A stretch of 64,000 nucleotides of DNA from Bacillus sp. 2205SS5-2 (GTDB lineage Bacteria > Bacillota > Bacilli > Bacillales > Bacillaceae_K), in NCBI RefSeq assembly GCF_037024155.1, contig NZ_JAYKTS010000001.1, forward strand, positions 1 to 64,000, given 5' to 3'. Positions within the stretch are counted from its first letter, which is position 1. Every line of letters begins with the position of its first letter. The notes beneath the pieces were generated by a model. That model saw only the letters and a program-made list of their open reading frames with translations. It was not told the DNA's origin and did not search any database. Made by a program: the position numbers and the translations under genes. This document shows positions 16,940-25,437 of this stretch, in pieces.

Positions 16940-17554
16940 ATGAGTAAATATCGTGAAGATGATATTCGTGAAGCAGTTGATGAAATGAAAGAAGGCGGAT
17001 TTCACTCTTTCTTATATGGTGAACCTCGAGGGAATCGTCGGTCTGAACGCCGTAGTCGGAAATCCGGTCAATCCAAAAGATCTCGAAGTGGTGTGTCTAG
17101 AACAGAAAGATCCAAAAAGTCTCGACGTGGTTTTTTCGGTTCTGACAGATCCAAACGGTCATGGAGTGATATTTTAGGGTTTGGTGGTCGAAAGAGAACG
17201 AGTGGTGGAGGATTAGGGACCGGACGATCGAAGCGTTCAAAAAGCGGACTACTGGGAACCGGACGTTCAAAACGTTCAAGGAGCGGACTACTGGGAACCG
17301 GACGTTCAAAGCGTTCAAGAAGCAGAGGATTTGAAACAGGTCGCTCTCGAAGCTCCGGTCGATCCCATCGATCTGATTTTAGAAGTTGGAAACGAACAAG
17401 TGGGAAGCGCAGAAGTTGTGGTTGTGGAAAAAAACGAAGCATTGGCCGTATTTCTCCATCCATGAATGCTAACCGAAAGCGTCCCGTTAGAAAAGACAAT
17501 GCAAAACGGTATTGGGATGATGGAAACATGTGGAAATACCGAACGAAAATATAA
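16940..17554 (+). CDS. cotG: CotG-like spore coat protein with Ser/Arg/Lys repeats
   Basis: 204 residues with a short acidic N-terminal region (KYREDDIREAVDEMKEGG). The rest is a random-coil-like Ser/Arg/Lys/Gly region built from repeats of SKRSRSG, including three tandem 13-residue units GTGRSKRSRSGLL at about residues 93-131. A CGCGKK patch is near residue 158. The dense RS content supplies many CotH phosphorylation sites. CotG is a structural outer-coat protein that organises coat assembly. It is the partner of the divergent cotH gene. ATGGAGG lies 6 bp before ATG 16940. Repeat length varies between species, so orthology is by architecture and neighbour, not by sequence. Confidence 0.85.
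   Translation: MSKYREDDIREAVDEMKEGGFHSFLYGEPRGNRRSERRSRKSGQSKRSRSGVSRTERSKKSRRGFFGSDRSKRSWSDILGFGGRKRTSGGGLGTGRSKRSKSGLLGTGRSKRSRSGLLGTGRSKRSRSRGFETGRSRSSGRSHRSDFRSWKRTSGKRRSCGCGKKRSIGRISPSMNANRKRPVRKDNAKRYWDDGNMWKYRTKI
17216..17332 (+). repeat. Three tandem 39-bp units inside cotG
   Basis: Units begin at 17216, 17255 and 17294, each coding GTGRSKRS(K/R)SGLL-type 13-mers. Units 1 and 2 differ by a few bases and unit 3 diverges at its end. Prone to expansion or contraction. Confidence 0.85.
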
Positions 17555-17590
17555 TAAAAAAGTGTAGAGGTTTTCTCTACACTTTTACAT
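17555..17590. terminator. Terminator of cotG, also usable from the other strand
   Basis: AAAAGTGTAGAG / CTCTACACTTTT stem with A and T tracts on both sides. Confidence 0.85.
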
Positions 17591-17599
17591 AAGAAAGAA

Positions 17600-17863
17600 C
17601 TAGTTTTGCCATTTTAGCTCACCAGATTGGATGGAGTAATCAATTTCGATCTCAAAATCATGTTTCTCATAAAAGTGAATAAGTCGTTCGACATGGTCCC
17701 AATCTCGTTTGGCAATATCGCCTTTAATATCGGTAATGTGAATGGTTTCATCATTCTCAAATTGAGCTTGAATTGAAAAATTCCACTTGCCGGAAAAAGA
17801 GGATTCACAGTCTGTCAGCATGATTTTACAACTGTGGTCATCTTGATATGCGTAGACAATCAC
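17600..17863 (-). CDS. Small acidic protein of unknown function
   Basis: 87 residues from GTG 17863, whose first base directly follows the stop codon of the small frame upstream, suggesting translational coupling. The content is alternating strand and helix (KWNFSIQAQFENDETIHITDIKGDI, then HVERLIHFYEKHDFEIEI). No signal or membrane segment. Family not recognised. It shares the cotG terminator convergently. Confidence 0.5.
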   Translation of the reverse strand: MIVYAYQDDHSCKIMLTDCESSFSGKWNFSIQAQFENDETIHITDIKGDIAKRDWDHVERLIHFYEKHDFEIEIDYSIQSGELKWQN

Positions 17864-18007
17864 CTATTTTTCCTGTTTTGTTTGTTCAATCCCAATTATT
17901 TCCCATTTTGGTTTTTTCGCGATTTCCTTAACGTTCTCTTGCATCCGAAACAGTTGATATTCTAGCGCTTCTTTTCTTTTTTTAATTGTAGAGGGTCCTT
18001 TTCATCC
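17864..18007 (-). pseudogene. Small gene, probably frameshifted near its start
   Basis: AGGAGG and ATG 18007 read MKRTLYN and stop. One base less in the A/G run just after the ATG gives a 45-residue helical, basic frame (KKRKEALEYQLFRMQENV) that ends exactly one base before the GTG of the next gene. The tight spacing suggests these once formed a two-gene unit. A sequencing or base-call error is an alternative to real decay. Confidence 0.4.
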
Positions 18008-18269
18008 TCCTGTTGAAAAAAAGCACTTCCATCCATCATTTAAGTTAGCAGCCTCCGTTCTTAATTGTTATCTACTCATCTATGTTAAAAGGTTCAATAT
18101 CAATGCATTCATAAAACGCAATTTAATAGTTTACTGGGTAAGAGTCATTTTTTATAATTGAATTGGCCAATTTCAACCCGTTTGTTGAAAGGTTAATTTG
18201 AAAAATTGGCATTAAGATTTTCGAGCGTTAGAATATAATTAACTACCAACTATCATCCTTTTTGTTAGA

Positions 18270-18430
18270 GGCTGTTTTCGTAAAATTATTTCTTTTCGAA
18301 TCAGTCTTTTTATCGTGAAAGGGCTTCGTTTCTGGTCATTTTATTGTCAATTCTTGATGGGAATCAACAGCGAATTGGAGGATTTCAGCTGAATTTAGAC
18401 TAAATAGCTACAATGCATCCGAAATGAGCC
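18270..18430 (+). mobile_element. MITE copy with 8-bp target duplication (7 of 8)
   Basis: 161 bp, GGCTGTTTTCG...CGAAATGAGCC, flanked by TTGTTAGA (18262-18269) and TTGTTATA (18431-18438). Nothing else is recognised in 18008-18619. Confidence 0.8.
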
Positions 18431-18619
18431 TTGTTATAGACAAAGTACAAAGGCATTCACATAATTGTCTTATTTTTCATTGTCACAGCATCCTTTTTTT
18501 CAAAATGAGACCTTTAATAAAGGGAATAATGTGATGAATGCAGAAATTAGTCACAACAGGTTTTGAGATGTAAATAGAAGTCTAAATAGTAAAGAAGAAA
18601 AAGCGAAGGGAGAATGAAT

Positions 18620-19366
18620 ATGCTTGAAAACGTGGATTTAAGTAAAAATATTGAAAGTAAAAAGGAATATAAAAAAGAACTGAAAAAGTATCAATTGAAA
18701 TTGTTGGGACTACAACGGAAATTAGTGGATCATCAAATAGGCTGTATTTTGGTATTCGAGGGCTGGGATGCGGCTGGAAAAGGGGGAGCGATCAAACGGT
18801 TAACTGAAAGTATTGATCCGCGCGGGTTTGAGGTGCACGGAACTAGTGCTCCGACTAGAGAAGAAAAACAATTTCCTTATCTACACCGCTTCTGGACAAG
18901 AGTCCCTAGATACGGGAAAATTGGCGTTTTTGATCGCTCATGGTACGGTAGAGTCCTTGTTGAGCGCGTGGAGGACTTTGCCACGGAAGAGGAGTGGAGT
19001 TCGGCTTATGAAGAGATTAATCATTTTGAGAAATATCTAGCAAACCGGGATTATATCGTCATGAAGTTTTGGTTTCATATATCAAAAGAAGAGCAACTTG
19101 TTCGATTTGAAGAGAGACAAGAAAATCCATTCAAACGCTGGAAAATAACAGAGGAAGACTGGCGTAATCGCGAAAAATGGGATCAATATAACATTGCAGT
19201 TGAAGATATGCTCTCGAAAACGTCTACAGACGAAGCCAGGTGGCATGTGATGGAAGCGGAAGATAAACGATATGCCCGTGTTAAGTGTTTGAAATTAATT
19301 ACGGAGCGAATAGAAGAAGAATGTAAAAAAAGAGGCATTTCGTTGGGAGACCAGGAGTCCATTTAA
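18620..19366 (+). CDS. Polyphosphate kinase 2 (PPK2) family protein
   Basis: 248 residues from ATG 18620, 7 bp after GAAGGGAG; an ATG 6 bp earlier is too close to that site. The P-loop FEGWDAAGKGGAIKRL (Walker A, residues ~46-61), DPRGFEVHG, Walker B GVFDRSWYGRVLVERV and a lid module RRWKITEEDWRNREKWDQY-type segment are all present. PPK2 enzymes transfer phosphate between polyphosphate and nucleoside mono- or diphosphates in the cytosol. Single-domain length (~250) fits class I or III; direction and nucleotide preference cannot be read here. No polyphosphatase or PPK1 gene is adjacent. Confidence 0.85.
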   Translation: MLENVDLSKNIESKKEYKKELKKYQLKLLGLQRKLVDHQIGCILVFEGWDAAGKGGAIKRLTESIDPRGFEVHGTSAPTREEKQFPYLHRFWTRVPRYGKIGVFDRSWYGRVLVERVEDFATEEEWSSAYEEINHFEKYLANRDYIVMKFWFHISKEEQLVRFEERQENPFKRWKITEEDWRNREKWDQYNIAVEDMLSKTSTDEARWHVMEAEDKRYARVKCLKLITERIEEECKKRGISLGDQESI

Positions 19367-19371
19367 TCAAT

Positions 19372-19533
19372 GGCTGTTTTCGCAAAGTTTGTGGCTCTTT
19401 GAACCAATTTAAAAACTGTTAGATAGCTTTGCTTCGGGAGTCTTTTCGTCTATTTTGGATGAATACAAACAACAACAATGAAGGATTGAATTTAAAAACA
19501 GTTGATGTAGCAACAATTTATTCGAGAAAAGCC
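19372..19533 (+). mobile_element. MITE copy (162 bp)
   Basis: Both ends present (GGCTGTTTTCGCAAAGTTTG and TTCGAGAAAAGCC). The flanking 8-mers TAATCAAT and TACTAAAC agree at only 5 of 8 positions. It begins six bases after the PPK2 stop. Confidence 0.75.
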
Positions 19534-19556
19534 TACTAAACAAAGTGTTAGATAAA

Positions 19557-19596
19557 TGAAAGCGTTATAATCTTTAGATTGTAACGTTTTTTTACA
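19557..19596 (+). terminator. Terminator
   Basis: GCGTTATAATC / GATTGTAACGT stem followed by T7. Probably the PPK2 terminator, displaced ~190 bp from the gene by the MITE insertion. Confidence 0.7.
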
Positions 19597-19599
19597 TAA

Positions 19600-19735
19600 G
19601 GCTGTTTTCGCAAAGTTTGTGGTTTTTCGAATGAGTTGATCATCTATGATATAGCTTTATTTCGGACATCATTTCGTCTATTATTGATGGAAATCAACAG
19701 AGAAATGGAAGATTCAATCAAAAAACCAGAGTGTG
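19600..19735 (+). mobile_element. MITE copy lacking its right end
   Basis: Left end GGCTGTTTTCGCAAAGTTTG through AAAAAACCAGA. The terminal ~25 bp are missing. 19736-19919 shows no other feature. Confidence 0.7.
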
Positions 19736-19919
19736 CCTCCCGTATAATTATGGATACCCCTACGTCTCATCCCCTAAGTATACTAACATTTCACCGGGGC
19801 CACTAAGAAGAAAACAGAGTATTACAAATTACATGTTTTTCATCTCGCAGAAATATGTAAAAAAAATTCTCCGCTTGTCCTACATTTTCAGTAAAATAAA
19901 GGCATAGGGGGAGAATACC

Positions 19920-21428
19920 ATGATAAAAACCATTTTTCATTTATTATTGCATCCACGAAAAACTCTGGAAGAAGAATTAGAATATGACACGAAGACAAGT
20001 ATAGTGATTTTATTGAGTATGGTAACCGGGTTCATGTCTATTTTAATGACAGGAATTATTGAAGGAATTGAAAATGATGTAGGTTCTTTTTTGTTAGTTG
20101 CACTGGTTGTTTTTAGTATATTAATTGTTATTCCAGGTATTTATCTAGCAGCTGGGATAGCGCTTCTTATCAGTAAGATTTTTCGGGGAAAGGCACTATA
20201 CAGTCAAATGATTACATCAATCACACTTTCATTAATGCCAATTATTCTTATGTCTGTTTTTGTGATGGTGATTTTCTATCCGATTTTTGGTAATTCTCTT
20301 TTTCAATCATCGTTTTCAAGTACTCATCCCAATTTATTTCTTACTCTTTCGGTCCTAATACAAACCTCTGAAATTTGGAGTTTCCTATTGTTTCTCATTG
20401 GTTTTTGTATTGCCAATCAATTTAAACTTCGCTATTTCTTAATTCCATATGCGGGATTGGTCGTGGTTAGCGCGATTGTTCTTAGTTGGTTCTATGGTGG
20501 AGAAGTATTACGTAAAAATCAACTTTCTCAATTAGTAGATAAAGGACATACTCAGGAAGCCATTAATTATTTGGATAAAAAGCTTGAAAAAAATAGTGAA
20601 AATGTAATCTTATTGCACGAGAAAGGATATTTACTCATCGAAGAAGGGAATCCAGAGGAAGGCTTAGAGTTAATTAATCAAGCGCTAGACCTTGCAACAC
20701 ACGAAGACGTTAAAGATGTTTTGTATAACAACAAAGCGTGGGCTCATAATTTACTAGGAGACTTTGAAGAGGCTCATAAAGCCATTATACATGCGATATC
20801 GATACACCCCAATGATGCAGCAGAGTATTTGCATTTAGGGAACGCGCTAGTTGGCCTCGATCGATTACCTGAAGCGATTTCTGCTTTTGAACAGACGTTA
20901 GAGCTAGACGCGACCTACAGCCATGCTTTTTATGGGCTCGGGACAGTGTATTTTTATTTAACAGAATATGAGGATGCCATCCTTCAGTTTCAACAATACT
21001 TAACATTTGTACCGAAGGATGTAGATGCGTTACTTTTTTTAGCTGATGCCTACGATCTAACCGGTCAATATGAATTAGAAATTAATGTTCTTGATCGTGT
21101 TATTGAAATGAATCCGCTTGACGAGTATCCTTTAATATACAAGGGAGATGCCTATCGCTTTATGGGTGATTATGAAAAAGCGATCGCTATTTTTGAAGAA
21201 GTGAATCTAACTTTTTCAGACCATCCCGATGCCCATTGGTCATTGGCCGATATTTATGTTATTCAAGGGGATAAGGAAAAAGCTCTAAACCATATTAAAA
21301 TCATGCTAGAGCTCGATCCTTCTTATATCGACTCTATGAAAAATAACCCGAATTTTAAATCCCTGCTAACTTCACCAGAATTTCAACAAATTGAAAAAGA
21401 ACTAGAGAAATCGGATTCAGTCGTATAA
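19920..21428 (+). CDS. Yip1-type membrane domain plus TPR protein
   Basis: 502 residues. Residues 1-~200 hold five membrane helices in a Yip1-like arrangement (opening FHLLLHPRKTLEEE, the usual Yip1 lead-in). Residues ~205-495 are a run of about eight tetratricopeptide repeats (NVILLHEKGYLLIEEGNPEEGLE; AEYLHLGNALVGLDRLPEAISAFEQTLELD; HAFYGLGTVYFYLTEYEDAILQFQQYL). The TPR part presumably forms a cytosolic scaffold tethered to the membrane, binding unknown partners. GGGGGAGA lies 6 bp before ATG 19920. No partners in an operon; a terminator follows. Confidence 0.75.
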   Translation: MIKTIFHLLLHPRKTLEEELEYDTKTSIVILLSMVTGFMSILMTGIIEGIENDVGSFLLVALVVFSILIVIPGIYLAAGIALLISKIFRGKALYSQMITSITLSLMPIILMSVFVMVIFYPIFGNSLFQSSFSSTHPNLFLTLSVLIQTSEIWSFLLFLIGFCIANQFKLRYFLIPYAGLVVVSAIVLSWFYGGEVLRKNQLSQLVDKGHTQEAINYLDKKLEKNSENVILLHEKGYLLIEEGNPEEGLELINQALDLATHEDVKDVLYNNKAWAHNLLGDFEEAHKAIIHAISIHPNDAAEYLHLGNALVGLDRLPEAISAFEQTLELDATYSHAFYGLGTVYFYLTEYEDAILQFQQYLTFVPKDVDALLFLADAYDLTGQYELEINVLDRVIEMNPLDEYPLIYKGDAYRFMGDYEKAIAIFEEVNLTFSDHPDAHWSLADIYVIQGDKEKALNHIKIMLELDPSYIDSMKNNPNFKSLLTSPEFQQIEKELEKSDSVV

Positions 21429-21439
21429 AGTAGAATAAG

Positions 21440-21474
21440 ATAAAAAACAGTAGCGGAAACGTTGCTGTTTTCTT
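21440..21474 (+). terminator. Terminator
   Basis: AAAACAGTAGCG GAAA CGTTGCTGTTTT with a GAAA tetraloop. Confidence 0.75.
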
Positions 21475-21501
21475 CTTCCATCTGAAAGAAAGAGGTGTCC
21501 C

Positions 21502-23676
21502 ATGAAACTGATCATTGCTGAAAAACCCGATCAAGGAGCGACATTGGCCAAGCCGTTTCCTCATAAAAAGGGACAAGGGTTTATTGAAATCTTACCCAAT
21601 CAATACTTTCCAAAAGGAGCGTATGTCACGTGGGCAGTGGGCCATCTCCTGCAATTGCAAGCACCTGAAAAATACGACGCCTCCTGGAAAAAATGGACGC
21701 TCACAAACTTACCATTAATACCTGAGCGCTTTCAATATGAAGTCACAAAATCTAAATTCAAACAATATCAGGTCGTAAAGTCGCTCTTAAGTCGTTCCCA
21801 GGTCACAGAAGTGATTCATGCAGGAGATGCCGGGCGAGAAGGGGAACTGATTGTTCGAAATATCGTGAATCAGTCACGAGTGAAAAAACCGATGAAACGA
21901 CTGTGGATTAGTTCCTTAACCCCCAAGGCAATCACCGAGGGCTTTCAATCTTTAATCGATGAAAAAGAGACCCTCAGTTTGTTTCATGAAGCGTATGCAC
22001 GTGCATGTGCTGATTGGGTTGTTGGAATGAATGCATCAAGAGTGTATACATTATTATTGAAAAATAAAGGCATGTCAGATGTGTTTTCAGCTGGTCGCGT
22101 GCAAACGCCGACTCTGGCTCTTATTGTGAAACGAGAAAAAGAGATTGAACAATTCAAAAGTGAACCGTTTTGGGAAGTATTGGCAACATTCAATATGGAC
22201 GGTAAAGCCTATGAAGGCAAATGGCAAAAAGAAGATGATTCTCGTTTAAAAGAGAAGGAAATGGCCGATAAAATCGCCGCTTTTTGCAAGGGAAAACAGG
22301 CAGAAGTTGCTAAGGTTGAGAAAGAGCGGAAAGAATACCTGCCGCCTCTTCTTTTTAATTTATCTGCCCTGCAAGCAACGGCGAATAAAGCGTATAAATT
22401 TTCACCAAAGAAAACGCTAGACATTACCCAAAAACTTTATCAAAAAGGAATTGTGTCCTATCCACGGTCGGACTCTACCCATGTAACACCTGGAGAAGCG
22501 GAAATGTTTCCTGAAATTTTAAACAAAATCGCTCAATTTTCAGCATATAAAGAGTTGTTTCCATTACCAAATGAGTCAATTTTACATAATAAACGTTATG
22601 TTAATGAAAAAAAGGTCACTGATCATTACGCCATTATTCCAACTGAGCAAGTAAAGGATCCAAGTAAGCTGTCTCCAGATGAAGAAAAAATCTATGATTT
22701 ACTGGTGCGGCGTTTAATTGCGGCACACTATGAAGCGTCTATTTTTGATTATTCCACCATTACAACGCTTGTTGAAGGACGCGCTGAATTCATTTCAAAA
22801 GGAAAGCAGCAAATTAAAGAGGGTTGGCGGAAGGTGATTTTCCAGCAAGGGGGCGAGAAGGACGTAATTTTGCCGCTTGTGGAAAAAGGCGATTCAGGTA
22901 AGGTTTCAGACGTGAAGGTGAAAGAAAGCAAAACGCAACCGCCGAAACGATATACAGAAGGACAACTGATTACGTTAATGAAAACGGCAGGTAAGCACTT
23001 GGAAAATGATGAACTTGAAAAAGTATTAAAAAAAACAGAAGGGCTTGGAACCGAAGCGACAAGGGCAGGCATCATAACGATGCTACAAGACCGGAAGTAT
23101 ATCTCCATTAAGAAAAATCAAGTGTTCGCCACGGATAAAGCCAAGGTGCTGATTGAGGCGGTAGGAGACAAAATTTTAGCTTCTGCCGAAATGACTGCGA
23201 AATGGGAACAACGACTTCATGAAATTGGTGACGGGAAGGCATCGGCTTTAACGTTTATGGAACAAGTGAAAAAATTATCTGCCAAAATCATTGCCGATGC
23301 GGTGGAAGACAGCAACTCTTGGACCTTTGCTGGGATCGATACAGAATCCGTTCAAGGAACGAAAAACAAGTACTCAGTCGGTAAATCGGTCGGTGTTTGT
23401 CCATTATGTGGTGGCAAAGTATTAGATAAATCTACCTTCTACGGTTGTAGTGAATATAAAACGAAGAATTGCAAATTTAGCTTTTCTAAAAAAATATTAG
23501 GTAAGACGATCTCTCAAACCAATGCGAAAAAATTACTTTCAAAGGGCAAAACAGACACCATCAAAGGTTTCAAAAAGGGAGAGAATGTATTTGATGCTAG
23601 GCTTGTTTGGAATGCAGGAGAAAAGAAAACACAATTTGACTTTTCTGGTTCTGAGCAGTCAACAACACCAAAATAG
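21502..23676 (+). CDS. topB: DNA topoisomerase III
   Basis: 724 residues, type IA topoisomerase, which relaxes or decatenates DNA through a transient 5'-phosphotyrosine. N-terminal TOPRIM domain (MKLIIAEKPDQGATLAKPF and the acidic HAGDAGREGELIVR), GRVQTPTLALIVKRE, and the active-site Tyr in GIVSYPRSDSTHV (around residue 318). EGLGTEATRAGII is also visible. At the C-terminus a four-Cys zinc ribbon (CPLCGGKVLDKSTFYGC, residues ~633-649) precedes a basic tail. Length matches Bacillus TopB (727). AGAGGTG 6 bp before ATG 21502. The small membrane-protein frame behind it may be co-transcribed. Confidence 0.95.
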   Translation: MKLIIAEKPDQGATLAKPFPHKKGQGFIEILPNQYFPKGAYVTWAVGHLLQLQAPEKYDASWKKWTLTNLPLIPERFQYEVTKSKFKQYQVVKSLLSRSQVTEVIHAGDAGREGELIVRNIVNQSRVKKPMKRLWISSLTPKAITEGFQSLIDEKETLSLFHEAYARACADWVVGMNASRVYTLLLKNKGMSDVFSAGRVQTPTLALIVKREKEIEQFKSEPFWEVLATFNMDGKAYEGKWQKEDDSRLKEKEMADKIAAFCKGKQAEVAKVEKERKEYLPPLLFNLSALQATANKAYKFSPKKTLDITQKLYQKGIVSYPRSDSTHVTPGEAEMFPEILNKIAQFSAYKELFPLPNESILHNKRYVNEKKVTDHYAIIPTEQVKDPSKLSPDEEKIYDLLVRRLIAAHYEASIFDYSTITTLVEGRAEFISKGKQQIKEGWRKVIFQQGGEKDVILPLVEKGDSGKVSDVKVKESKTQPPKRYTEGQLITLMKTAGKHLENDELEKVLKKTEGLGTEATRAGIITMLQDRKYISIKKNQVFATDKAKVLIEAVGDKILASAEMTAKWEQRLHEIGDGKASALTFMEQVKKLSAKIIADAVEDSNSWTFAGIDTESVQGTKNKYSVGKSVGVCPLCGGKVLDKSTFYGCSEYKTKNCKFSFSKKILGKTISQTNAKKLLSKGKTDTIKGFKKGENVFDARLVWNAGEKKTQFDFSGSEQSTTPK

Positions 23677-23691
23677 ATCGGAGGGGTCATC

Positions 23692-23928
23692 ATCGATAAT
23701 ATATCCTATATCGTTCTTTTAGTACTGAGCTTATCTTATTTCTTTTTTTACAGAAAATACCGAAGCTTCTTAGTACCCTATGTGATTTTTGAAAGTGGAT
23801 TAATTTTGTGGGTTATTAGTTTATTTATCTTGGAAGATTGGACAGGTATCATTGCTGGCATAATAGCTTTAGTCTTGATTACAATCGGGGTTATTTTAGC
23901 TGTTAGACAATTGCTTGTGAGAAGATAA
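23692..23928 (+). CDS. Small membrane protein, apparent AUC start
   Basis: A 78-codon frame with three predicted membrane helices (SYIVLLVLSLSYFFFY; VIFESGLILWVISLFI; IIAGIIALVLITIGVILAV) ends in VRQLLVRR and a stop. GGAGGGG at 23680-23686 is a strong ribosome site, but the codon at the right distance is ATC (23692). No ATG, GTG or TTG is available without losing the first helix. Either an unusual AUC/AUU-type start is used or the start has been lost by mutation. The gene lies 15 bp after topB. Family not recognised. Confidence 0.5.
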   Translation: MDNISYIVLLVLSLSYFFFYRKYRSFLVPYVIFESGLILWVISLFILEDWTGIIAGIIALVLITIGVILAVRQLLVRR

Positions 23929-23960
23929 TCCTTGAGATATTTCATTAAAATGGTATAAAA

Positions 23961-24120
23961 GGTTCTTTTCGCAAAGATTGTTGCTTTTGAACCAGTCCAA
24001 AAATGTTGCTATAGTTTTGTTCCGGGCATGCTTTCGCCTATTTTTCCTGGAAATCAAAAGTGAAATGGGCGATTTAATGAAAAATCTGATGAAATGGCCA
24101 CAATGTCTACGAAAAAAGGC
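23961..24120 (+). mobile_element. MITE copy (160 bp)
   Basis: GGTTCTTTTCGCAAAGATTG at the left and GTCTACGAAAAAAGGC at the right. No clear target duplication. Its right half is read as the C-terminus of the minus-strand gene at 24054-24323. Confidence 0.75.
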
Positions 24121-24323
24121 ATTAAAAAAGAACCATTTTTTCCTTCTGGGGAAGAATGGTTCTTGTGCTTTAATCGATAGGTTAGCTCTTTTTTGGTTTT
24201 GGTTTTTCTTGTAGTTAAATTTAACTGGCCGTAAGAACTTCTAAAAATCACTGGATTTGGACTACCTTCTCTCGTTCTTTTTTCGCGAATTTTTTTTGCG
24301 TTTGATTTCGTCAACCCTACCAC
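24054..24323 (-). CDS. Small basic protein whose C-terminus is MITE-derived
   Basis: 89 residues from GTG 24323. The first ~65 residues (NAKKIREKRTREGSPNP, FRSSYGQLNLTTRKTKTKK, KHKNHSS) resemble a small, highly basic conserved Bacillaceae protein. The last ~21 residues are encoded by the inserted MITE, so the original stop has been lost. A terminator-like hairpin lies within the 3' coding region. The start is uncertain because the ribosome site (GGAAATGAA) is weak. Function unknown. Confidence 0.5.
   Translation of the reverse strand: MVGLTKSNAKKIREKRTREGSPNPVIFRSSYGQLNLTTRKTKTKKELTYRLKHKNHSSPEGKNGSFLMPFFVDIVAISSDFSLNRPFHF
24128..24164 (-). terminator. Terminator-like hairpin inside a reading frame
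   Basis: AAGAACCATT / AATGGTTCTT, followed by T6 on the minus strand, located in the last third of the minus-strand frame. Confidence 0.6.
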
Positions 24324-24515
24324 TTCATTTCCGTGTGTATTTAACCCTCACCTACAGATGGGAGTTATGCTGCGTACCTAATTATACAATATTATCATCA
24401 AAAGGCGAAAATTCTAACTTGTCAATCGTGAGAGAGACGTCTATAATGTATCACAGATACTATAATTTGTGTCTTAATAACTTATGAATACTATATATAG
24501 TACTATAACCGATTT

Positions 24516-24672
24516 TAAAGGTGTCATTTGAGACTTAATAGGGAATTTGGTGAGAAACCAAAACTGTCCCCGCAACTGTAAGTGTGTACGAAATAAGCAG
24601 ATCCACTGTCACGATGAGATGGGAAGGGCTTAGAGTAGGCGAACACACGAGTCAGGAGACCTGCCTTTTGAA
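24516..24672 (+). promoter_or_regulatory. Cobalamin (adenosylcobalamin) riboswitch
   Basis: All conserved blocks are in order: AAAGGTG, TTAATAGGGAA, GGTGAGAAACC, ACTGTCCCCGCAACTGTAA, CCACTG, GATGGGAAGG, and the B12 box GAGTCAGGAGACCTGCC. In known members the aptamer binds a cobalamin and lowers expression of the downstream genes. It is followed by a terminator (24762-24792), then thioesterase and ribonucleotide-reductase genes. Confidence 0.95.
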
Positions 24673-24761
24673 ATACGTATTATCTTCTTCGGGAATTGAG
24701 AAGGTAGGACGATGGTATATTTGGTAGGTTTTTTGATAGCTTATCATCATATCGACGTTCT

Positions 24762-24792
24762 AACCCATCCTCCTGAGTGATGGGTTTTTTAA
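24762..24792 (+). terminator. Expression-platform terminator of the cobalamin riboswitch
   Basis: AACCCATC / GATGGGTT followed by T6. The loop contains CTCCTGA, complementary to TCAGGAG of the B12 box, so the two may pair and couple ligand binding to termination. Confidence 0.75.
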
Positions 24793-24952
24793 TTGGTTCG
24801 TTTTCTTTTTTTGATTATTTCCCTTTTTATATATTGGGAAATTGCATGTTTTAAATACGTGATCAGGAGAGTAGGAAACTAGTAAGATAAAAATTCAACT
24901 CAGATCTTGTGAGCCCGAAGAGCTAGTGTTCTATAAAATGGAGGAAAATTCA

Positions 24953-25435
24953 ATGGAAAACATCGTAAGCACCGACCAGTCTAGGACGATTCAAACAAGG
25001 ATCGTATTGCCACCAGATACCAATCATTTAGACAGTATTTTTGGAGGAAAGGTATTAGCTTATATTGATGAAGTCGCTGCCCTAGCAGCAATGAAACATA
25101 GTCGATGTCTTGTGGTGACGGCGTCGATTGATTCCGTACATTTTTTGTCGTCAGCAAAGGTAGGCGATATATTAACCCTTGAGGGATATGTCGTGTCAAC
25201 CGGAAGAACATCGATGGAGGTGTATGTAAAGGTAGAGAGTGAGGACCTGTTAACAGGTCAGAAAGCTATCACAACAACTTCCTTCTTAACGATGGTTGCA
25301 ATGGATTCAAACAGCATACCGACAGAAGTTCCCAGAGTACTCCCTCAGACCTTAGAGGAGGAAAAACGGTTTGAAGAGGCCCAGCTTAGGAAGAAAATTC
25401 GCAAGCAAAATCAGAAAATGACGAAAGGGGAATGA
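24953..25435 (+). CDS. Acyl-CoA thioesterase (hotdog fold, YkhA-like)
   Basis: 160 residues from ATG 24953, 7 bp after TGGAGGA; an in-frame upstream TTG/ATG lacks a site. The sequence has the hotdog-thioesterase pattern: RIVLPPDTNHLDSIFGGKVLAYIDEVAALAAMKHS (with the Asn-His and the catalytic-helix Asp/Glu), VTASIDSVHFLSSAKVGDIL, and VYVKVESEDLLTGQK. Family members hydrolyse acyl-CoA to free acid and CoA in the cytosol. It is the first gene after the cobalamin riboswitch and ends 2 bp before the ribonucleotide reductase start, so it is part of that operon. Why a thioesterase should be B12-regulated is unclear. Confidence 0.8.
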   Translation: MENIVSTDQSRTIQTRIVLPPDTNHLDSIFGGKVLAYIDEVAALAAMKHSRCLVVTASIDSVHFLSSAKVGDILTLEGYVVSTGRTSMEVYVKVESEDLLTGQKAITTTSFLTMVAMDSNSIPTEVPRVLPQTLEEEKRFEEAQLRKKIRKQNQKMTKGE

Positions 25436-25437
25436 GT

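Noticed and set aside
17068-17529. Long minus-strand open frame opposite cotG
   Set aside because: It is the complement of the RS-repeat region; repetitive composition keeps antisense frames open. No ribosome site or family match.
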